From Nephrocerus scutellatus (taxonomy: Eukaryota > Arthropoda > Insecta > Diptera > Pipunculidae), in contig OX352764.1 of NCBI GenBank assembly GCA_947095585.1, positions 74,820,816 to 74,884,815 on the forward strand: 64,000 nucleotides of DNA, read 5' to 3'. The notes beneath the pieces are model-generated. The model was given only the letters and a program-made list of their open reading frames with translations. It was not told the origin of the DNA and ran no database searches. Shown one piece after another: positions 63,970 to 64,000 of this stretch (its first letter is position 1; each line of letters begins with the position of its first letter). The position numbers were made by a program, and so were the translations under genes.

Positions 63970-64000
63970 GTTACGCAAAAGACATCAGTGGAGTTGAAAG
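63970..64000 (+). CDS. Second coding exon of the secreted-protein gene, partial
   Basis: After the acceptor TTTTTAATTACAG ending at 63,969, the exon reads, in phase with the donor at 35,436, (G)YAKDISGVE and then runs off the window. It would be the start of the mature protein just after the signal peptide. Ten codons are too few to name a family. Confidence 0.6.

Overview
The window looks like gene-poor, AT-rich chromosomal DNA from a higher fly (cyclorrhaphan dipteran, perhaps tephritid-like). That placement is inference. It rests on a complete shuttle craft/NF-X1 homologue with short fly-type introns, on one intron of about 28.5 kb, and on the mix of insect transposons (Tc1, mariner, hAT, Helitron-like, Jockey-like LINEs, Ty3/gypsy, Penelope-like). 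All three recognisable host genes lie on the + strand. Nothing prokaryotic, no tRNA or rRNA and no CRISPR array was seen. Layout: (1) 1-2.9 kb is a minus-strand Ty3/gypsy-type element with a tRNA-Lys-type primer site and a gag remnant but no pol. (2) 3.75-7.04 kb is a minus-strand Penelope-like element with an uninterrupted 1070-codon ORF: an RT with its aspartates, a degenerate GIY-YIG-like region and a tandemly duplicated tail. (3) 7-11.5 kb holds MITEs and a long AT-rich degenerate tandem array. (4) 11.57-12.44 kb is the 3' end of a C2H2 zinc-finger gene. (5) 12.8-19 kb holds MITEs and a decayed LINE. (6) 19.70-23.55 kb is the whole shuttle craft gene in six coding exons (1123 aa). (7) 24-34.1 kb is LINE, hAT, Tc1, mariner, MITE and Helitron debris, with one possible terminal exon near 31.5 kb. 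(8) At 35.37 kb a 64-nt exon encodes a signal peptide and ends in a GTAAGT donor. The only phase-matched continuation seen starts at 63,970, so the rest of the window reads as one 28.5-kb intron packed with repeats. Transposon annotation is well supported where target-site duplications (TSDs) can be read: a 3-bp TSD on three copies of one MITE family, 8-bp TSDs on an internally deleted hAT (GTTCAATT) and on a hAT-like MITE (ATCCTTAT), and a 4-bp ATAT TSD on a solo LTR. Several families occur as related copies here (a modular repeat of about 115 bp, the Helitron-like pair, two Tc1-like copies, LINE 3' ends), so the window records successive insertions, some nested. The most notable single object is the intact Penelope-like ORF; the most notable host feature is the split secreted-protein gene with its giant first coding intron. 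All assignments come from reading motifs by eye. No alignment or database search was run.
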